Source of the DNA: Litoreibacter roseus
Lineage (GTDB): Bacteria; Pseudomonadota; Alphaproteobacteria; Rhodobacterales; Rhodobacteraceae
Reading direction: 5' to 3'
Assembly: GCF_009811795.1 (NCBI RefSeq)
Contig: NZ_BLJE01000003.1
Span: forward strand, 62,001 to 126,000
DNA: 64,000 bases
Shown: piece by piece, positions 27,330 to 37,238 of the stretch
Layout: each line of letters opens with the position of its first letter
Position numbering within the stretch: the stretch's first letter is position 1
The notes under the pieces: model-generated
The model's input: only the letters and a program-made list of their open reading frames with translations
Database searches by the model: none
Told to the model about the DNA's origin: nothing
Made by a program: the position numbers and the translations under genes

Positions 27330-28583
27330 ATGCTTCGCCGTCTCCACGCTGAACAGCCCGAAACCTTTGCCTTCACCCCTGACAACCAAAAATGGGCCGA
27401 AGCGCAGATCAAGAAGTATCCCGAGGGGCGTCAGGCCTCTGCGATCATTCCGCTTTTGTGGCGCGCTCAGGAGCAGGAGGGATGGCTTTCCCGTCCGGCA
27501 ATTGAGGCCGTGGCTGCGATGCTCGACCTTGCCTATATCCGCGCGCTGGAAGTGGCGACATTCTATTTCATGTTCCAACTGCAGCCTGTGGGTAGTGTGG
27601 CCCATATTCAGGTGTGTGGCACGACATCTTGCATGATCTGCGGCGCAGAAGATCTGGTCGCTGTCTGCAAGGAAAAAATCGCAGCGAACCCCCATCAGAT
27701 TTCGGACGATGGCAAGTTCAGCTGGGAAGAGGTTGAGTGTCTGGGGGCTTGCGCAAACGCACCGATGGCCCAGATCGGCAAGGATTATTACGAAGACCTG
27801 ACCGCCGACAGCATGGGCGATCTGATCGACCGCATGGCGAAGGGTGAGGTTCCAACACCGGGATCGCAAACCGGTCGTTATGCGGCTGAACCCGCAAGTG
27901 GGCTGACGTCGCTCAAGGATCACGAAGCGAACAAGATGGCGGCCAATGCCTCTGTCGCGTTGGCCACCGAAATTGGTGACACGATCAAGCGTATCGACGG
28001 CACCGAAGTACCGCTTGTCGCACCTTGGATCCGGCCGGACGGCACCGTTTCGAAGAAAAAAGAAACGAAAGCGAAGGCCGAGGCACGGGCCGTTCCCCTC
28101 TCCGAAGATGAGGTTAAGGATAAGCAGGCCGCGCGGCCAACTGATGCAGACGCGGGCAACGGAACGGGACGGCGTGCGCAGAATCAGGCCGTGACGTCAA
28201 ATTCGGACGCGACCAATAAGGGCGTTCCGGATGAGGTCATCGAAGCGCCGGATCCCGCACGCGCAAAGACCAAGGCTCCGGCGGTCGAAGGACCGGGTGA
28301 AAAGCCCGAATTGCTGAGCGCGGCCCGCGATGGTGGTCCCGATGATCTTAAGCAAGTAAAGGGCGTCGGACCCAAGCTGGAAACGCTGTTGCATGAGCTG
28401 GGCGTTTACCACTTTGACCAGATTGCAAGCTGGTCCGATCAGGAGGTTGCGTGGGTCGATCAGAACCTCGAAGGCTTCAAAGGGCGCGTCTCGCGCGATG
28501 AATGGGTGAAACAGGCGAAAATCCTTGCTAAGGGTGGGACTACGGAATTTTCAAGCCGCGTCGAAAAAGGCGGTGTCTACTAG
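27330..28583 (+). CDS. nuoE: NADH-quinone oxidoreductase subunit E with C-terminal HhH extension
   Basis: 417 residues from the ATG at 27330 (an in-frame upstream ATG is inside the previous frame). The first ~200 residues are the 24-kDa thioredoxin-like subunit carrying [2Fe-2S] cluster N1a, with ligands in [11 protein letters not shown] (C-x4-C) and [10 protein letters not shown] (C-x3-C). A long Ala/Lys/Pro-rich linker (about residues 220-330) follows. The tail domain contains [17 protein letters not shown], a helix-hairpin-helix motif, then [18 protein letters not shown]. The standard NuoE is about 165-240 residues, so the tail nearly doubles it. The next gene carries a near copy of the same tail. 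Confidence 0.95.
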   Translation: MLRRLHAEQPETFAFTPDNQKWAEAQIKKYPEGRQASAIIPLLWRAQEQEGWLSRPAIEAVAAMLDLAYIRALEVATFYFMFQLQPVGSVAHIQVCGTTSCMICGAEDLVAVCKEKIAANPHQISDDGKFSWEEVECLGACANAPMAQIGKDYYEDLTADSMGDLIDRMAKGEVPTPGSQTGRYAAEPASGLTSLKDHEANKMAANASVALATEIGDTIKRIDGTEVPLVAPWIRPDGTVSKKKETKAKAEARAVPLSEDEVKDKQAARPTDADAGNGTGRRAQNQAVTSNSDATNKGVPDEVIEAPDPARAKTKAPAVEGPGEKPELLSAARDGGPDDLKQVKGVGPKLETLLHELGVYHFDQIASWSDQEVAWVDQNLEGFKGRVSRDEWVKQAKILAKGGTTEFSSRVEKGGVY

Positions 28584-28611
28584 GACCACATAGAAATAGG
28601 GGGACTTATCC

Positions 28612-29550
28612 ATGAACCAGAACTCCGGAGGATTGACCTGCGTTATCGGTTGTTGGCTGATTGCTGCACTTGGGGGTGCGCTCGTCGCAGCGTTGTTGAT
28701 GGTTTTGGCCGGTTTCAGCTTTGTTGCCGCAGTGGCGTTGGGCGGCATGGCCTTCGTGATCGCCGGATTGTTCCTGAGTATCGTGTTCTGCAAGGGCCTT
28801 CCCGGGCCAAACCAAGTTGAGGTCACGTCGCCCGTTGAAGACGCGACGCGGACCAGCCCAAAGCCGGTGCCAGCAGGGGCAGGGGAAAAAGGCGTTGTGT
28901 CATCCGCTGAGTTAGCCCTTGGGACATCAAGCGTACCTGCGGCAGATGTTCCAAAAGCCGATCCCCCGAAGGCGGACCCGCCGAAAGCGGATCCTGCGCC
29001 TGAGCCTGTCGAAAAGCCCGCTCCGGCAGCTGCGAAGAACGGTGCCGACGCGCGGGTGGCCGCGGCGCCCGCGTCAAGCGACATCAAGCCATCGGCGAAG
29101 CTCGCCGGTGAAGAGGAATTGGCCGAGCGCAAGGGCGAATGGAAATACGAAGGCGAGGCAGTATCAGCTAAGGCAAAAGCTCCGGCCAAGGCCAAGCCTG
29201 CAGCCGAGAAAAAGTCCGCCCCCAAGAAAGCGCCCGAAGCGGACAGCGCGGATGTCGGGACCAAACCGGAACTTCTGAGCGCACCGCGAGATGGCGGCGC
29301 CGACGATCTCAAGCAGATCAAGGGTGTCGGTCCGCAGCTGGAAACCATGCTGAACGATATGGGCATCTACCACTTCGATCAGGTGGGTAGTTGGTCTCAG
29401 GACGAAGCCGACTGGGTCGATGCAAACATGCCAAAGTTCAAAGGTCGCGTGGCCCGCGACAATTGGGTAGACCAGGCGCAAAAACTGGCGGCCGGTGAAG
29501 AAACAGAGTTTTCGAAGAAGGTTAAGAAAGGCGGTGTCTACGACGCGTAG
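28612..29550 (+). CDS. Membrane-anchored HhH-domain protein, paralogue of the NuoE tail
   Basis: 312 residues: a short N-tail, two hydrophobic segments (about residues 10-34 and 40-63), a long Ala/Pro/Lys-rich linker with three PKADP units, and a C-terminal domain. That domain, with DDLKQIKGVGPQLETML and QVGSWSQDEADWVDANM, closely matches the end of NuoE, including the closing KKGGVY. The HhH motif is usually a nucleic-acid or protein docking element; here a role in anchoring or assembling complex I is a reasonable guess. It lies 28 bases after nuoE. Confidence 0.85.
   Translation: MNQNSGGLTCVIGCWLIAALGGALVAALLMVLAGFSFVAAVALGGMAFVIAGLFLSIVFCKGLPGPNQVEVTSPVEDATRTSPKPVPAGAGEKGVVSSAELALGTSSVPAADVPKADPPKADPPKADPAPEPVEKPAPAAAKNGADARVAAAPASSDIKPSAKLAGEEELAERKGEWKYEGEAVSAKAKAPAKAKPAAEKKSAPKKAPEADSADVGTKPELLSAPRDGGADDLKQIKGVGPQLETMLNDMGIYHFDQVGSWSQDEADWVDANMPKFKGRVARDNWVDQAQKLAAGEETEFSKKVKKGGVYDA
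28951..28995 (+). repeat. Three 15-base units encoding PKADP
   Basis: Codons for Pro-Lys-Ala-Asp-Pro are repeated three times in tandem with synonymous differences, inside the linker of the HhH protein. The synonymous drift suggests an old expansion kept as a flexible spacer. Confidence 0.75.
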
Positions 29551-29568
29551 GCATGGGTAAGCATCCCT

Positions 29569-29787
29569 ATGGCATCAGATAAAGAGGATCAGCAGGCACG
29601 GGCCGGACGTCGTGTCGCGTTGTTTCTGGCCGGTGTGGGTGTTTTCTGGATCATAGCGATCTGGGCCGGAGAAGCACTGAACCTGTCGCACCGGATGCGG
29701 GCGCTTTTTGACCTTTTCGCTCTGGCCGGATTTGGCTGGGGCCTATGGATGGTATTTGATCTCTGGCGCAATCGTCAGGGCCAATGA
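29569..29787 (+). CDS. DUF5337-like small membrane protein
   Basis: 72 residues with two predicted membrane spans (VALFLAGVGVFWIIAIWAG and MRALFDLFALAGFGWGLWMV) and a charged N-tail (MASDKEDQQARAGRR). It resembles the DUF5337 family that I recall from rhodobacterial nuo clusters. It lies 18 bases after the HhH gene and 12 before nuoF. A role as an accessory or assembly subunit of complex I is inferred from position only. Confidence 0.75.
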   Translation: MASDKEDQQARAGRRVALFLAGVGVFWIIAIWAGEALNLSHRMRALFDLFALAGFGWGLWMVFDLWRNRQGQ

Positions 29788-29799
29788 GGAACGCAGAAG

Positions 29800-31086
29800 A
29801 TGCTCGCTGATAAGGACCGGATTTTCACGAATCTGTATGGAATGCACGACCGCTCGCTGAAGGGGGCGAAGGCGCGGGGCCACTGGGACGGCACCGCTGA
29901 CCTGATCAAGCGGGGCCGTGACCAAATCGTTGAGGAAATGAAAGCCTCCGGCCTGCGCGGCCGCGGCGGGGCAGGGTTCCCGACGGGTTTGAAATGGTCT
30001 TTCATGCCAAAAGAGAGTGACGGGCGTCCGTCCTATCTGGTGGTGAATGCCGACGAGTCCGAGCCTGGCACCTGCAAAGACCGGGAGATCATGTGCCATG
30101 ATCCCCACACGCTGATCGAGGGTTGCCTGATCGCCTCCTTCGCGATGAACGCAAACGCGTGCTATATCTACATCCGCGGTGAGTATATTCGCGAGAAAGA
30201 GGTGCTGCAAAACGCCATCGACGAATGCTACGAGGATGGTCTTCTGGGTCCGAATGCCGCAAAGTCTGGCTGGGATTTCGACCTCTATCTTGTTCATGGC
30301 GCGGGCGCTTATATCTGCGGCGAGGAAACCGCTCTTCTGGAAAGCCTGGAAGGCAAGAAGGGCATGCCCCGCATGAAGCCACCGTTTCCGGCGGGCGCAG
30401 GTCTTTACGGATGCCCGACGACGGTGAACAACGTTGAGTCCATCGCGGTCGTGCCGACGATCTTGCGGCGCGGGGGGGACTGGTTCTCGTCCTTCGGTCG
30501 GCCGAACAATGCGGGCACCAAGCTGTTTGCGATCTCGGGTCATGTGAACAACCCGTGCGTCGTAGAAGAAGCAATGAGCATCAGCTTTGAAGAATTGATC
30601 GACAAGCATTGTGGCGGCATCCGCGGCGGGTGGGATAATCTGAAAGCGGTGATCCCCGGCGGATCCTCCGTTCCGTGTTTGCCCGGAAAGATCATGAAGG
30701 AAGACGCGATCATGGATTTCGACTGGCTGCGCGAGCAGCGGTCGGGCCTCGGCACAGCGGCGGTGATCGTCATGGACCAGTCCACGGACATCATCAAAGC
30801 GATCTGGCGTCTTTCGAAATTCTACAAGCACGAAAGCTGTGGCCAGTGCACGCCATGCCGGGAAGGCACGGGCTGGATGATGCGCGTTATGGACCGGTTG
30901 GTGAAAGGCGAGGCAGATCCTGCCGAAATCGACATGCTTCTGGATGTGACAAAGCAGGTTGAGGGTCACACTATTTGCGCGCTTGGCGACGCTGCGGCAT
31001 GGCCGATCCAAGGCCTGATCCGACATTTCCGCGACGAGATCGAAGACAGGATCAAACACAAACGCATGCCGGTGGCTGCAGAATGA
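29800..31086 (+). CDS. nuoF: NADH-quinone oxidoreductase subunit F
   Basis: 428-residue 51-kDa subunit, the entry point for electrons: binds NADH, FMN and [4Fe-4S] cluster N3. [16 protein letters not shown] is the glycine-rich nucleotide/FMN motif, and [16 protein letters not shown] is also characteristic. Cluster ligands are in [13 protein letters not shown] (C-x2-C-x2-C) plus the distal Cys in [10 protein letters not shown]. The ATG is 13 bases after the previous stop with a modest GAGGAA site. It overlaps the EF-hand gene by four bases. Confidence 0.98.
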   Translation: MLADKDRIFTNLYGMHDRSLKGAKARGHWDGTADLIKRGRDQIVEEMKASGLRGRGGAGFPTGLKWSFMPKESDGRPSYLVVNADESEPGTCKDREIMCHDPHTLIEGCLIASFAMNANACYIYIRGEYIREKEVLQNAIDECYEDGLLGPNAAKSGWDFDLYLVHGAGAYICGEETALLESLEGKKGMPRMKPPFPAGAGLYGCPTTVNNVESIAVVPTILRRGGDWFSSFGRPNNAGTKLFAISGHVNNPCVVEEAMSISFEELIDKHCGGIRGGWDNLKAVIPGGSSVPCLPGKIMKEDAIMDFDWLREQRSGLGTAAVIVMDQSTDIIKAIWRLSKFYKHESCGQCTPCREGTGWMMRVMDRLVKGEADPAEIDMLLDVTKQVEGHTICALGDAAAWPIQGLIRHFRDEIEDRIKHKRMPVAAE

Positions 31087-31568
31087 GCGTGCGTCTGATA
31101 ACAACCGTCCTCACGCTGATCCTACCCGCCTCGGGTGCTGTCGCGCAGATGGAAACCCACAGCGCAGGCCGCGCCTTAGCAGAGCAGTTCGCCAGCGGTA
31201 TTGATGTGAACTCGGACGGCACCATCACGTTCGAGGAATTGAATAATGCGACGGATGAAGCCTTTGCATCAGTAGACACTGACGGTGACGGATCCGCGAC
31301 CTTCGCGGAGATGCGGGATTGGAAGTACGGCTTCGGGGAATTGGCAACTTTCCAAGGCCGGGATGCCCGCTTCACGACCTCCATTGCCATCGTGTTCGAC
31401 ATATTTGACCGGGACAATGACGGCCTTGTGACGCTTGAGGAACATCAAACCGGGATCGTCAACTCATCTCAATATGCCGACACGGACGAGGACGGTGTGT
31501 TGACCTTCGAAGAGTATTACGAAGGCTTCATTTATAACATCGCGATGCGCAACGTTTTTGTGGAGTAA
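31083..31568 (+). CDS. Exported EF-hand calcium-binding protein
   Basis: 161 residues: a signal peptide ([21 protein letters not shown]) then four canonical EF-hand loops: [36 protein letters not shown] and [12 protein letters not shown], each with Asp at 1 and 5 and Glu at 12. All four keep the Gly at position 6, so Ca2+ binding is likely. It is probably periplasmic. The start overlaps the nuoF stop (ATGA), which ties it to the nuo message, but its connection with complex I is unknown. Confidence 0.88.
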   Translation: MSVRLITTVLTLILPASGAVAQMETHSAGRALAEQFASGIDVNSDGTITFEELNNATDEAFASVDTDGDGSATFAEMRDWKYGFGELATFQGRDARFTTSIAIVFDIFDRDNDGLVTLEEHQTGIVNSSQYADTDEDGVLTFEEYYEGFIYNIAMRNVFVE

Positions 31569-31595
31569 CAGCGCCGCAGCCTGACTTGGCAGCCT

Positions 31596-31615
31596 AGGTG
31601 TTTCATGAAATACCT
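31596..31615. other. 20-base imperfect palindrome between nuoF block and lipoprotein gene
   Basis: AGGTGTTTCATGAAATACCT has 10-base arms with one mismatch. It lies 20 bases before the lipoprotein ATG at 31636 in a 67-base gap. As DNA it could be an operator for an internal promoter; as RNA a hairpin. No known factor matched. Confidence 0.4.
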
Positions 31616-31635
31616 GCAGGCGGAATTGCGGTCTC

Positions 31636-31986
31636 ATGGGGTATGTCGTGCGGGTTTTTCTGATTTTATGCCTGGTTTTCTCGGTGGCCTCCTGTGGGCT
31701 TTTCAACCGCAACCCGGGGCGCAATGCCGAAACCGAAAATATCATTCCTTTCCGGGCCAAATTGTCGACGGGGCAGGATGATCGTGAGTTTTTCGTAAAC
31801 GTCCAGAATGAGGGCGAGGGTGTGGATGCCGTTCGCGAAAGTGTTCGCTTCGAGGCCACGAAGTATTGCCTGTTTGCCTACGGTGCGTCCGATGCGGACT
31901 GGCAGATTGATCCTGCGACAAACGACTGGGCGTTCACGCAGGAAAGCCGGGGGCTTACCTTCCGCGGGCGGTGTACGGCGCGGTAA
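31636..31986 (+). CDS. Small lipoprotein inside the nuo operon
   Basis: 116 residues beginning MGYVVRVFLILCLVFSVASC, a lipoprotein signal with lipobox V17-A18-S19-C20. The mature part includes RNAETENIIPFRAKLSTGQD, then a likely compact beta domain ending GLTFRGRCTAR. Three further cysteines are absent except near YCLFAYG and the C-terminal GRC, which could pair. I do not recognise the family. No clear ribosome-binding site. It follows the palindrome above. Confidence 0.75.
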   Translation: MGYVVRVFLILCLVFSVASCGLFNRNPGRNAETENIIPFRAKLSTGQDDREFFVNVQNEGEGVDAVRESVRFEATKYCLFAYGASDADWQIDPATNDWAFTQESRGLTFRGRCTAR

Positions 31987-32088
31987 AAAACCGGCCAAAA
32001 CCTATGCGATGGGGTGAAAATCATGCCCATCCACCCTAGTTTATCTTCTGATATTGAATAACACGGCATGCGTTCGGAAAGTGGGGGC

Positions 32089-32493
32089 ATGAAACTCTTT
32101 GCAATGATTCTGGCGGCCGCACTGGTCGCCTCCACGGCAAGTGCAGACGCCCGCACGCGGCTGCAGGATGACGCCACCATCGACAACGGTTTGAAGATCG
32201 TTGCCATCGGCAAGATGCTGACTGACAAATGCAGCGCGATTGAGCCGCGCCGGATCAAGGCATTCGGGTTTGCATTGTCCTTGCAGCAGCGGGCCAAGGG
32301 ACTGGGCTATTCGGACGCAGAGATAGATGCCTATCTCGACAACGATACCGAGAAAAAGCGCATCAAATCAGCGGCGCGCGCCTATCTGAGAGCGCGTGGC
32401 GCGGATTTTAAGAAGCCCGAGACCTTCTGTGCTGTTGGCAAGGCTGAAATCTCGAACGAAACTAAGGTGGGTCAGTATTTGAGAGCGGATTGA
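32089..32493 (+). CDS. DUF5333-like exported protein
   Basis: 134 residues. The ATG at 32089 starts directly with a signal peptide, MKLFAMILAAALVASTASA; an upstream ATG at 32068 would add seven residues. The mature part is helical and polar, with two cysteines (DKCSAIEPRR and ETFCAVGK). It resembles the DUF5333 family seen in rhodobacterial nuo regions (family assignment from memory). The function is unknown. The next gene starts one base after its stop. Confidence 0.78.
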   Translation: MKLFAMILAAALVASTASADARTRLQDDATIDNGLKIVAIGKMLTDKCSAIEPRRIKAFGFALSLQQRAKGLGYSDAEIDAYLDNDTEKKRIKSAARAYLRARGADFKKPETFCAVGKAEISNETKVGQYLRAD

Positions 32494-32494
32494 T

Positions 32495-32800
32495 ATGGCG
32501 AAGATCAAGGACACCCGGGACACGCTTGAAGTGGTGCGCGCGGTCATCGCAAATGCCCGGTTTGAAGACGTGAACATGTCGAACACAGCGTTTCATGATG
32601 TAAACCTGTCCTCCGGCAATGTTACTGCCAGCAATATGTCGAACCTCCATATCGAAGATGTAAATCTGTCAAATACCAGGCTGCGCAACGTCAATATGGC
32701 TGGGGTTTCCATCGACGACGCCAATCTTGCTGGAATGACAATCAACGGTGTGAAGGTCACTGACCTGCTGGAGGCCTACGAGGCGTCGAAAGCGACCTAA
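32495..32800 (+). CDS. Pentapeptide-repeat protein
   Basis: 101 residues, most of which form five-residue repeats of A/N-hydrophobic-x-x-x type: ARFEDVNMSN, TAFHDVNLSS, LHIEDVNLSN, TRLRNVNMAG and VSIDDANLAG. These should fold as a short right-handed quadrilateral beta-helix. Some pentapeptide-repeat proteins mimic DNA and protect gyrase, but nothing here points to that. No signal peptide, so probably cytoplasmic. It sits 106 bases upstream of nuoG. Confidence 0.88.
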   Translation: MAKIKDTRDTLEVVRAVIANARFEDVNMSNTAFHDVNLSSGNVTASNMSNLHIEDVNLSNTRLRNVNMAGVSIDDANLAGMTINGVKVTDLLEAYEASKAT

Positions 32801-32906
32801 GGGCACCTGAAAGCCGGACTTTTTGCCGCTTTTTGCGCAATTGGGTTTTGGCCCCGCGCAACTTGATGTAGCACATCCCCAACGCGTTGCGGATGTGGAG
32901 ATTCAA

Positions 32907-34922
32907 ATGGCTGACCTGCGCAAAATCGTCATCGACGACACGGAAATCGAAGTCGATCCGCGCCTGACATTGATTCAGGCGTGTGAGGAAGCTGGCATCG
33001 AAATCCCGCGGTTTTGCTACCATGAACGCCTGACGATTGCTGGTAACTGTCGCATGTGTCTGGTCGAGGTCGTGGGCGGCCCGCCCAAACCAGCCGCCTC
33101 CTGTGCGATGCAGGTCAAGGATTTGCGCCCCGGTCCCGAGGGCCAGCCGCCGGTGATTAAGACGAACTCTCCTATGGTCAAGAAAGCCCGTGAAGGGGTG
33201 ATGGAATTCCTGCTGATCAACCATCCGCTGGATTGCCCGATTTGCGACCAAGGCGGTGAATGCGATCTGCAGGATCAGGCGATGGCCTATGGCGTTGATT
33301 TTTCGCGCTATCGCGAACCCAAACGCGCCGTGACCGATCTGGATTTGGGTCCACTCGTCGAAACCCACATGACGCGCTGTATTTCCTGCACTCGTTGTGT
33401 GCGCTTCACGACCGAGGTCGCGGGCATCACACAGATGGGGCAGACCGGCCGCGGCGAAGATGCCGAGATTACCACCTATCTGGGCCAAACTCTGGGTTCT
33501 AACCTGCAAGGCAATATTATCGATCTTTGTCCTGTGGGTGCACTGGTCTCAAAACCCTATGCCTTCACGGCCCGGCCATGGGAGTTGACCAAGACCGAAA
33601 GCATCGATGTGATGGACGCGCTCGGCTCTAATATTCGGGTAGATACCAAAGGTCGCGAAGTGATGCGGTTCCTGCCGCGTAACCATGACGGCGTGAACGA
33701 GGAATGGATTTCCGATAAGACCCGGTTTGTCTGGGACGGCCTGCGCCGCCAGCGGCTGGACACGCCCTACATTCGTGAAAACGGCAAATTGCGCAAAGCC
33801 GGTTGGGACGAGGCCTTGAAAGCAACTGCTGCCGCGATGAAAGGTAAGAAACTTGCCGGTCTTGTGGGCGATCTGGCGTCAGCTGAGGCGGCGTTTGCGC
33901 TGAAGCAGCTGATCGAAGGACAGGGCGGTGGCGTGGAGTGTCGAACCGATGGCGCGAAGTTGCCTGCGGACAACCGTTCCGCATACGTCGGAAATGCCAC
34001 CATCGAGGAAATCGATGATGCCGAGATGATCCTGTTGATCGGTACCAACCCCCGCGTCGAGGCTCCAGTTCTGAACGCCCGTATTCGCAAGGCATGGCTA
34101 AAGGGCGCAAAAGTGGCCCTGATCGGTGAGCCGCAGGATTTAAGCTACGATTACATCCATCTTGGCACGGATCGGGCTGCGCTGGCAAAGTTGGCCGAGG
34201 CCGATCACAGCGACAAACACGGCACCCCCGGTGTCATGATCGTGGGTCAAGGTGCGCTGACCGAGGCTGACGGCGCCGCCGTTCTGGGCACCGCGAGGGC
34301 CGCGGCCGCGGCCGCGCAGTCAAAATTCATGGTGCTTCACACCGCCGCAGGACGCGTTGGCGCGCTGGACGCCGGGTGTACGACCGAGCACGGAATGGAC
34401 GCCGTCGCCGAGGCCGAGGTGATTTACAATCTGGGTGCGGACGAGATCGACATCGCCGAGGGGCCCTTCGTGATTTATCAAGGCTCCCATGGGGACCGAG
34501 GCGCGCACCGCGCCGACATCATCCTGCCGGGCGCCGCCTATACCGAGGAGCAGGGTCTCTTCGTGAACACCGAAGGCCGCCCTCAGCTCGCCTTGCGCGC
34601 CAGTTTCCCGCCGGGTGAGGCCAAGGAAAACTGGGCGATCCTGCGGGCGCTGTCATCTGAAATGGACGCTACGCTGCCTTTCGACAGCATGGCAGAACTG
34701 CGCAACGCGCTCATCGCACAAGCCCCTCATCTCGCGCAGATCGACGAGGTCGTGGACAACGAATGGACGCCAGTGCCAGCGGGCAAACTGGGCAATGCAG
34801 ATTTCCGCAACGCGATCACCGATTTCTACCTGACCAATCCGATTGCAAGGGCGTGTCCGTTGATGGGTGAGTTGAGCGCCAACGCGAAAGTGCGTCAGGC
34901 CGAACCGATCGCGGCGGAGTAA
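32907..34922 (+). CDS. nuoG: NADH-quinone oxidoreductase subunit G
   Basis: 671-residue 75-kDa subunit carrying several Fe-S clusters. The start at 32907 ([20 protein letters not shown]) has GGAG upstream; an in-frame ATG 28 codons earlier is not favoured. The N-terminal [2Fe-2S] domain has [16 protein letters not shown]-x3-C-x2-C-x5-C appears in [19 protein letters not shown], and a further [4Fe-4S] set in [10 protein letters not shown] and LCPVGAL. The C-terminal molybdopterin-oxidoreductase-like domain has lost its cofactor, as usual. An Ala run near residue 470 is coded by a GC-rich GCGGCC repeat. Confidence 0.98.
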   Translation: MADLRKIVIDDTEIEVDPRLTLIQACEEAGIEIPRFCYHERLTIAGNCRMCLVEVVGGPPKPAASCAMQVKDLRPGPEGQPPVIKTNSPMVKKAREGVMEFLLINHPLDCPICDQGGECDLQDQAMAYGVDFSRYREPKRAVTDLDLGPLVETHMTRCISCTRCVRFTTEVAGITQMGQTGRGEDAEITTYLGQTLGSNLQGNIIDLCPVGALVSKPYAFTARPWELTKTESIDVMDALGSNIRVDTKGREVMRFLPRNHDGVNEEWISDKTRFVWDGLRRQRLDTPYIRENGKLRKAGWDEALKATAAAMKGKKLAGLVGDLASAEAAFALKQLIEGQGGGVECRTDGAKLPADNRSAYVGNATIEEIDDAEMILLIGTNPRVEAPVLNARIRKAWLKGAKVALIGEPQDLSYDYIHLGTDRAALAKLAEADHSDKHGTPGVMIVGQGALTEADGAAVLGTARAAAAAAQSKFMVLHTAAGRVGALDAGCTTEHGMDAVAEAEVIYNLGADEIDIAEGPFVIYQGSHGDRGAHRADIILPGAAYTEEQGLFVNTEGRPQLALRASFPPGEAKENWAILRALSSEMDATLPFDSMAELRNALIAQAPHLAQIDEVVDNEWTPVPAGKLGNADFRNAITDFYLTNPIARACPLMGELSANAKVRQAEPIAAE

Positions 34923-34929
34923 CCACCCC

Positions 34930-35436
34930 ATGCGCGGGTGGGTTTTGTCATGCACGGCGGCGATGGTGTGTGCCTGCACCTCGCCTGCCGAGGTCTGCGT
35001 AAAGGACTGCGATCTCATCCCCCCGCCAGAACCGGCGCAATACAGCTTCCTTGGAGCATCGCAGATCGCCGCTGATCTTGTTGAGATCAGGATCGCCGTG
35101 GCACCCCCGGTGACCCGCGAATACATCAATGACTACAGCAGTTGCGTGGCTGCGGACTACGCCCTTGATTTAGGTGGGGGATATGCGCGTCATGTCCGCA
35201 CAAACCTGCTAAAAGAGGGTGGTGTTTGGCGCGCAGATGCGATTTACACCATCTCGGTAGAACTGCCGCCGGGATTGAAGACGATAGTCGCCGAAGATCG
35301 TGTAAAAGAGTGCCGGGATCAGGCGATCCCGTTGCCTTCCGACACCGATGATACCGTTGTCCCGGTGCGGTCTTCCGCAGACGAAAGCCAGTTCGCAGGC
35401 GCGATACAAGCAGGTCAAGAGGTGACTGATGGGTGA
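34930..35436 (+). CDS. Hypothetical exported protein between nuoG and nuoH
   Basis: 168 residues starting [21 protein letters not shown], a short hydrophobic leader with a possible lipobox cysteine. The mature part has [20 protein letters not shown] and a beta-rich domain with [19 protein letters not shown]. Several early cysteines (SC, VC, AC, VC, DC) are notable. I do not recognise the family. It lies 7 bases after nuoG and overlaps nuoH by 8 bases, so it is an operon member. Confidence 0.72.
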   Translation: MRGWVLSCTAAMVCACTSPAEVCVKDCDLIPPPEPAQYSFLGASQIAADLVEIRIAVAPPVTREYINDYSSCVAADYALDLGGGYARHVRTNLLKEGGVWRADAIYTISVELPPGLKTIVAEDRVKECRDQAIPLPSDTDDTVVPVRSSADESQFAGAIQAGQEVTDG

Positions 35437-36466
35437 ATTTCTGACAACGGGACCGGGGATCGCGTTGATCATTGTCGCGCAATGTCTGGCCGTGATCGCC
35501 TTTGTGATGATCAGCCTGCTGTTTCTGGTCTATGGCGACCGCAAGATCTGGGCCGCCGTGCAGATGCGTCGCGGCCCGAACGTGGTCGGTGTCTTTGGGC
35601 TGCTGCAGACCGTCGCGGACGCACTGAAATACGTTGTCAAAGAGATCGTGATTCCCGCTGGGGCCGACAAGACGGTGTTTATGCTGGCGCCGCTGGTGGC
35701 GTTCGTGCTGGCGATGATTTCCTGGGCTGTGATCCCCTTTTCCGACACATGGGTTCTAGCGGATATCAACGTGGCAATTCTCTATATCTTCGCCATTGGC
35801 TCGCTTGAGGTTTACGGCGTGATCATGGGGGGCTGGGCCTCGAATTCGAAGTACCCGTTTTTGGGGTCGCTCCGCTCCGCCGCGCAGATGATCTCTTACG
35901 AGGTCTCCATCGGCTTGATCATCATTGGGGTCGTCTTATCCACAGGGTCGCTGAATTTTGGCGACATCGTGCGGGCGCAGGACGGCGATCTGGGGCTCTT
36001 TAACTGGTATTGGTTGCCCCACCTTCCGATGGTGTTCCTCTTCTTTATAAGCGCGTTGGCCGAAACCAACCGCCCTCCTTTTGATTTGCCGGAGGCGGAG
36101 TCGGAACTGGTCGCTGGCTATCAGGTGGAATACTCTTCCACTCCGTTCCTGCTCTTCATGGCAGGTGAGTACATCGCAATCTTCCTGATGTGCGCACTGA
36201 TCACATTGCTGTTCTTTGGCGGTTGGCTGTCGCCGTTCCCGTTCCTGCCGGACGGACCGCTCTGGATGGTTGGTAAGATGGCAGTGTTCTTCTTCCTCTT
36301 TGCGATGGTGAAAGCCATCGTGCCGCGCTACCGCTACGACCAATTGATGCGTCTGGGCTGGAAAGTGTTCCTGCCGTTTTCGCTGGCATGGGTCGTGATC
36401 GTGGCTTTTCTCGCAAAATTCGAAGTGTTTGGGGGCTTCTGGGCCCGTTGGGCTGTAGGGGTGTGA
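35429..36466 (+). CDS. nuoH: NADH-quinone oxidoreductase subunit H
   Basis: 345-residue membrane subunit with about eight spans, linking the quinone pocket to the proton-pumping arm. Characteristic segments: [42 protein letters not shown], and [21 protein letters not shown] with its conserved acidic loop. The C-half contains [18 protein letters not shown]. It overlaps the preceding small gene by eight bases and is followed by the methyltransferase-like gene after four bases. Confidence 0.98.
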   Translation: MGEFLTTGPGIALIIVAQCLAVIAFVMISLLFLVYGDRKIWAAVQMRRGPNVVGVFGLLQTVADALKYVVKEIVIPAGADKTVFMLAPLVAFVLAMISWAVIPFSDTWVLADINVAILYIFAIGSLEVYGVIMGGWASNSKYPFLGSLRSAAQMISYEVSIGLIIIGVVLSTGSLNFGDIVRAQDGDLGLFNWYWLPHLPMVFLFFISALAETNRPPFDLPEAESELVAGYQVEYSSTPFLLFMAGEYIAIFLMCALITLLFFGGWLSPFPFLPDGPLWMVGKMAVFFFLFAMVKAIVPRYRYDQLMRLGWKVFLPFSLAWVVIVAFLAKFEVFGGFWARWAVGV

Positions 36467-36470
36467 GCGC

Positions 36471-37238
36471 ATGGGGGTGGACTGCACACTCTTCCAACAG
36501 CTCGTGGAGCTTTCCACCCGGTTCCAGCCGGAGGGCAGGTCCCTCATGCTAGGTCGTCAGAGTTTTCGGATTGAGCGTCAGTTTGCGCGTCGCTACGACG
36601 CGGCTTTGCGCCGAGCGGGACTTGAAAAACGACGGTTTGGCCTTGTCCAGGATGATGGGTTCTCGGAAAAGCTTTTCGCAGAACTTGGTTTGGGTGAAAT
36701 CGAGACGATGGACTATGCGAGCTTCGAAGGTCCGTCGATCGAACAAGATTTGAACCAGCCAGTGCCAGAGAGCCTGTACAATCAGTTTGGTTTCATTTTC
36801 GACGGCGGAACGATCGAACATGTCTTCAACGTTCCGCAGGCGTTAGAAAACGTATTTCATATGCTCAAACCCGGCGGAAGGTTCGTGTCCGCCAACGGAA
36901 TGAACGGATGGGTTGGCCACGGGATGTACCAATTCTCGCCTGAGCTTGTCTGGACATTCTGGAAGAGGAAATGCCACGCCAACGTCCACATGTGCGCGGG
37001 GATCCACAAAATTCCGGGTCGCGCAGATCCGTTGAATTTTCCGGATGCCGCAGAAACCGGGCGCAGGCTGAAGTTGAAGGGTAAGATACCAACAGGCCGC
37101 ATGTACCTGTACTACGAAGTCGAAAAAACTGACGAAACACTTTCGAGTGGTTCTGTTCTTCAAAGCGATTACGAACGCTTTTGGGACACAGCCGCGCAAG
37201 ACACTCCCAAGGCTGAAGGCAAAGGGGTAAGCATATGA
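36471..37238 (+). CDS. Methyltransferase-like protein inserted between nuoH and nuoI
   Basis: 255 residues. The middle resembles the C-terminal half of a class I SAM methyltransferase core: [20 protein letters not shown], then [20 protein letters not shown]. The usual glycine-rich SAM motif near the N-terminus is not evident ([10 protein letters not shown] stands in that position), so activity is uncertain. It ends with an ATGA overlap with nuoI and begins 4 bases after nuoH. Like the sulfotransferase, it has no obvious link with complex I and resembles proteins of surface or small-molecule modification pathways. Confidence 0.75.
   Translation: MGVDCTLFQQLVELSTRFQPEGRSLMLGRQSFRIERQFARRYDAALRRAGLEKRRFGLVQDDGFSEKLFAELGLGEIETMDYASFEGPSIEQDLNQPVPESLYNQFGFIFDGGTIEHVFNVPQALENVFHMLKPGGRFVSANGMNGWVGHGMYQFSPELVWTFWKRKCHANVHMCAGIHKIPGRADPLNFPDAAETGRRLKLKGKIPTGRMYLYYEVEKTDETLSSGSVLQSDYERFWDTAAQDTPKAEGKGVSI

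Noticed and set aside
29743-31104. 453-codon minus-strand frame opposite nuoF
   Set aside because: It is antisense to an unmistakable NuoF; its His/Arg-rich product has no recognisable fold.
34290-34320. GCGGCC-type short tandem repeat inside nuoG
   Set aside because: It simply encodes a run of alanines in the variable C-terminal domain; no sign of a mobile or regulatory element.
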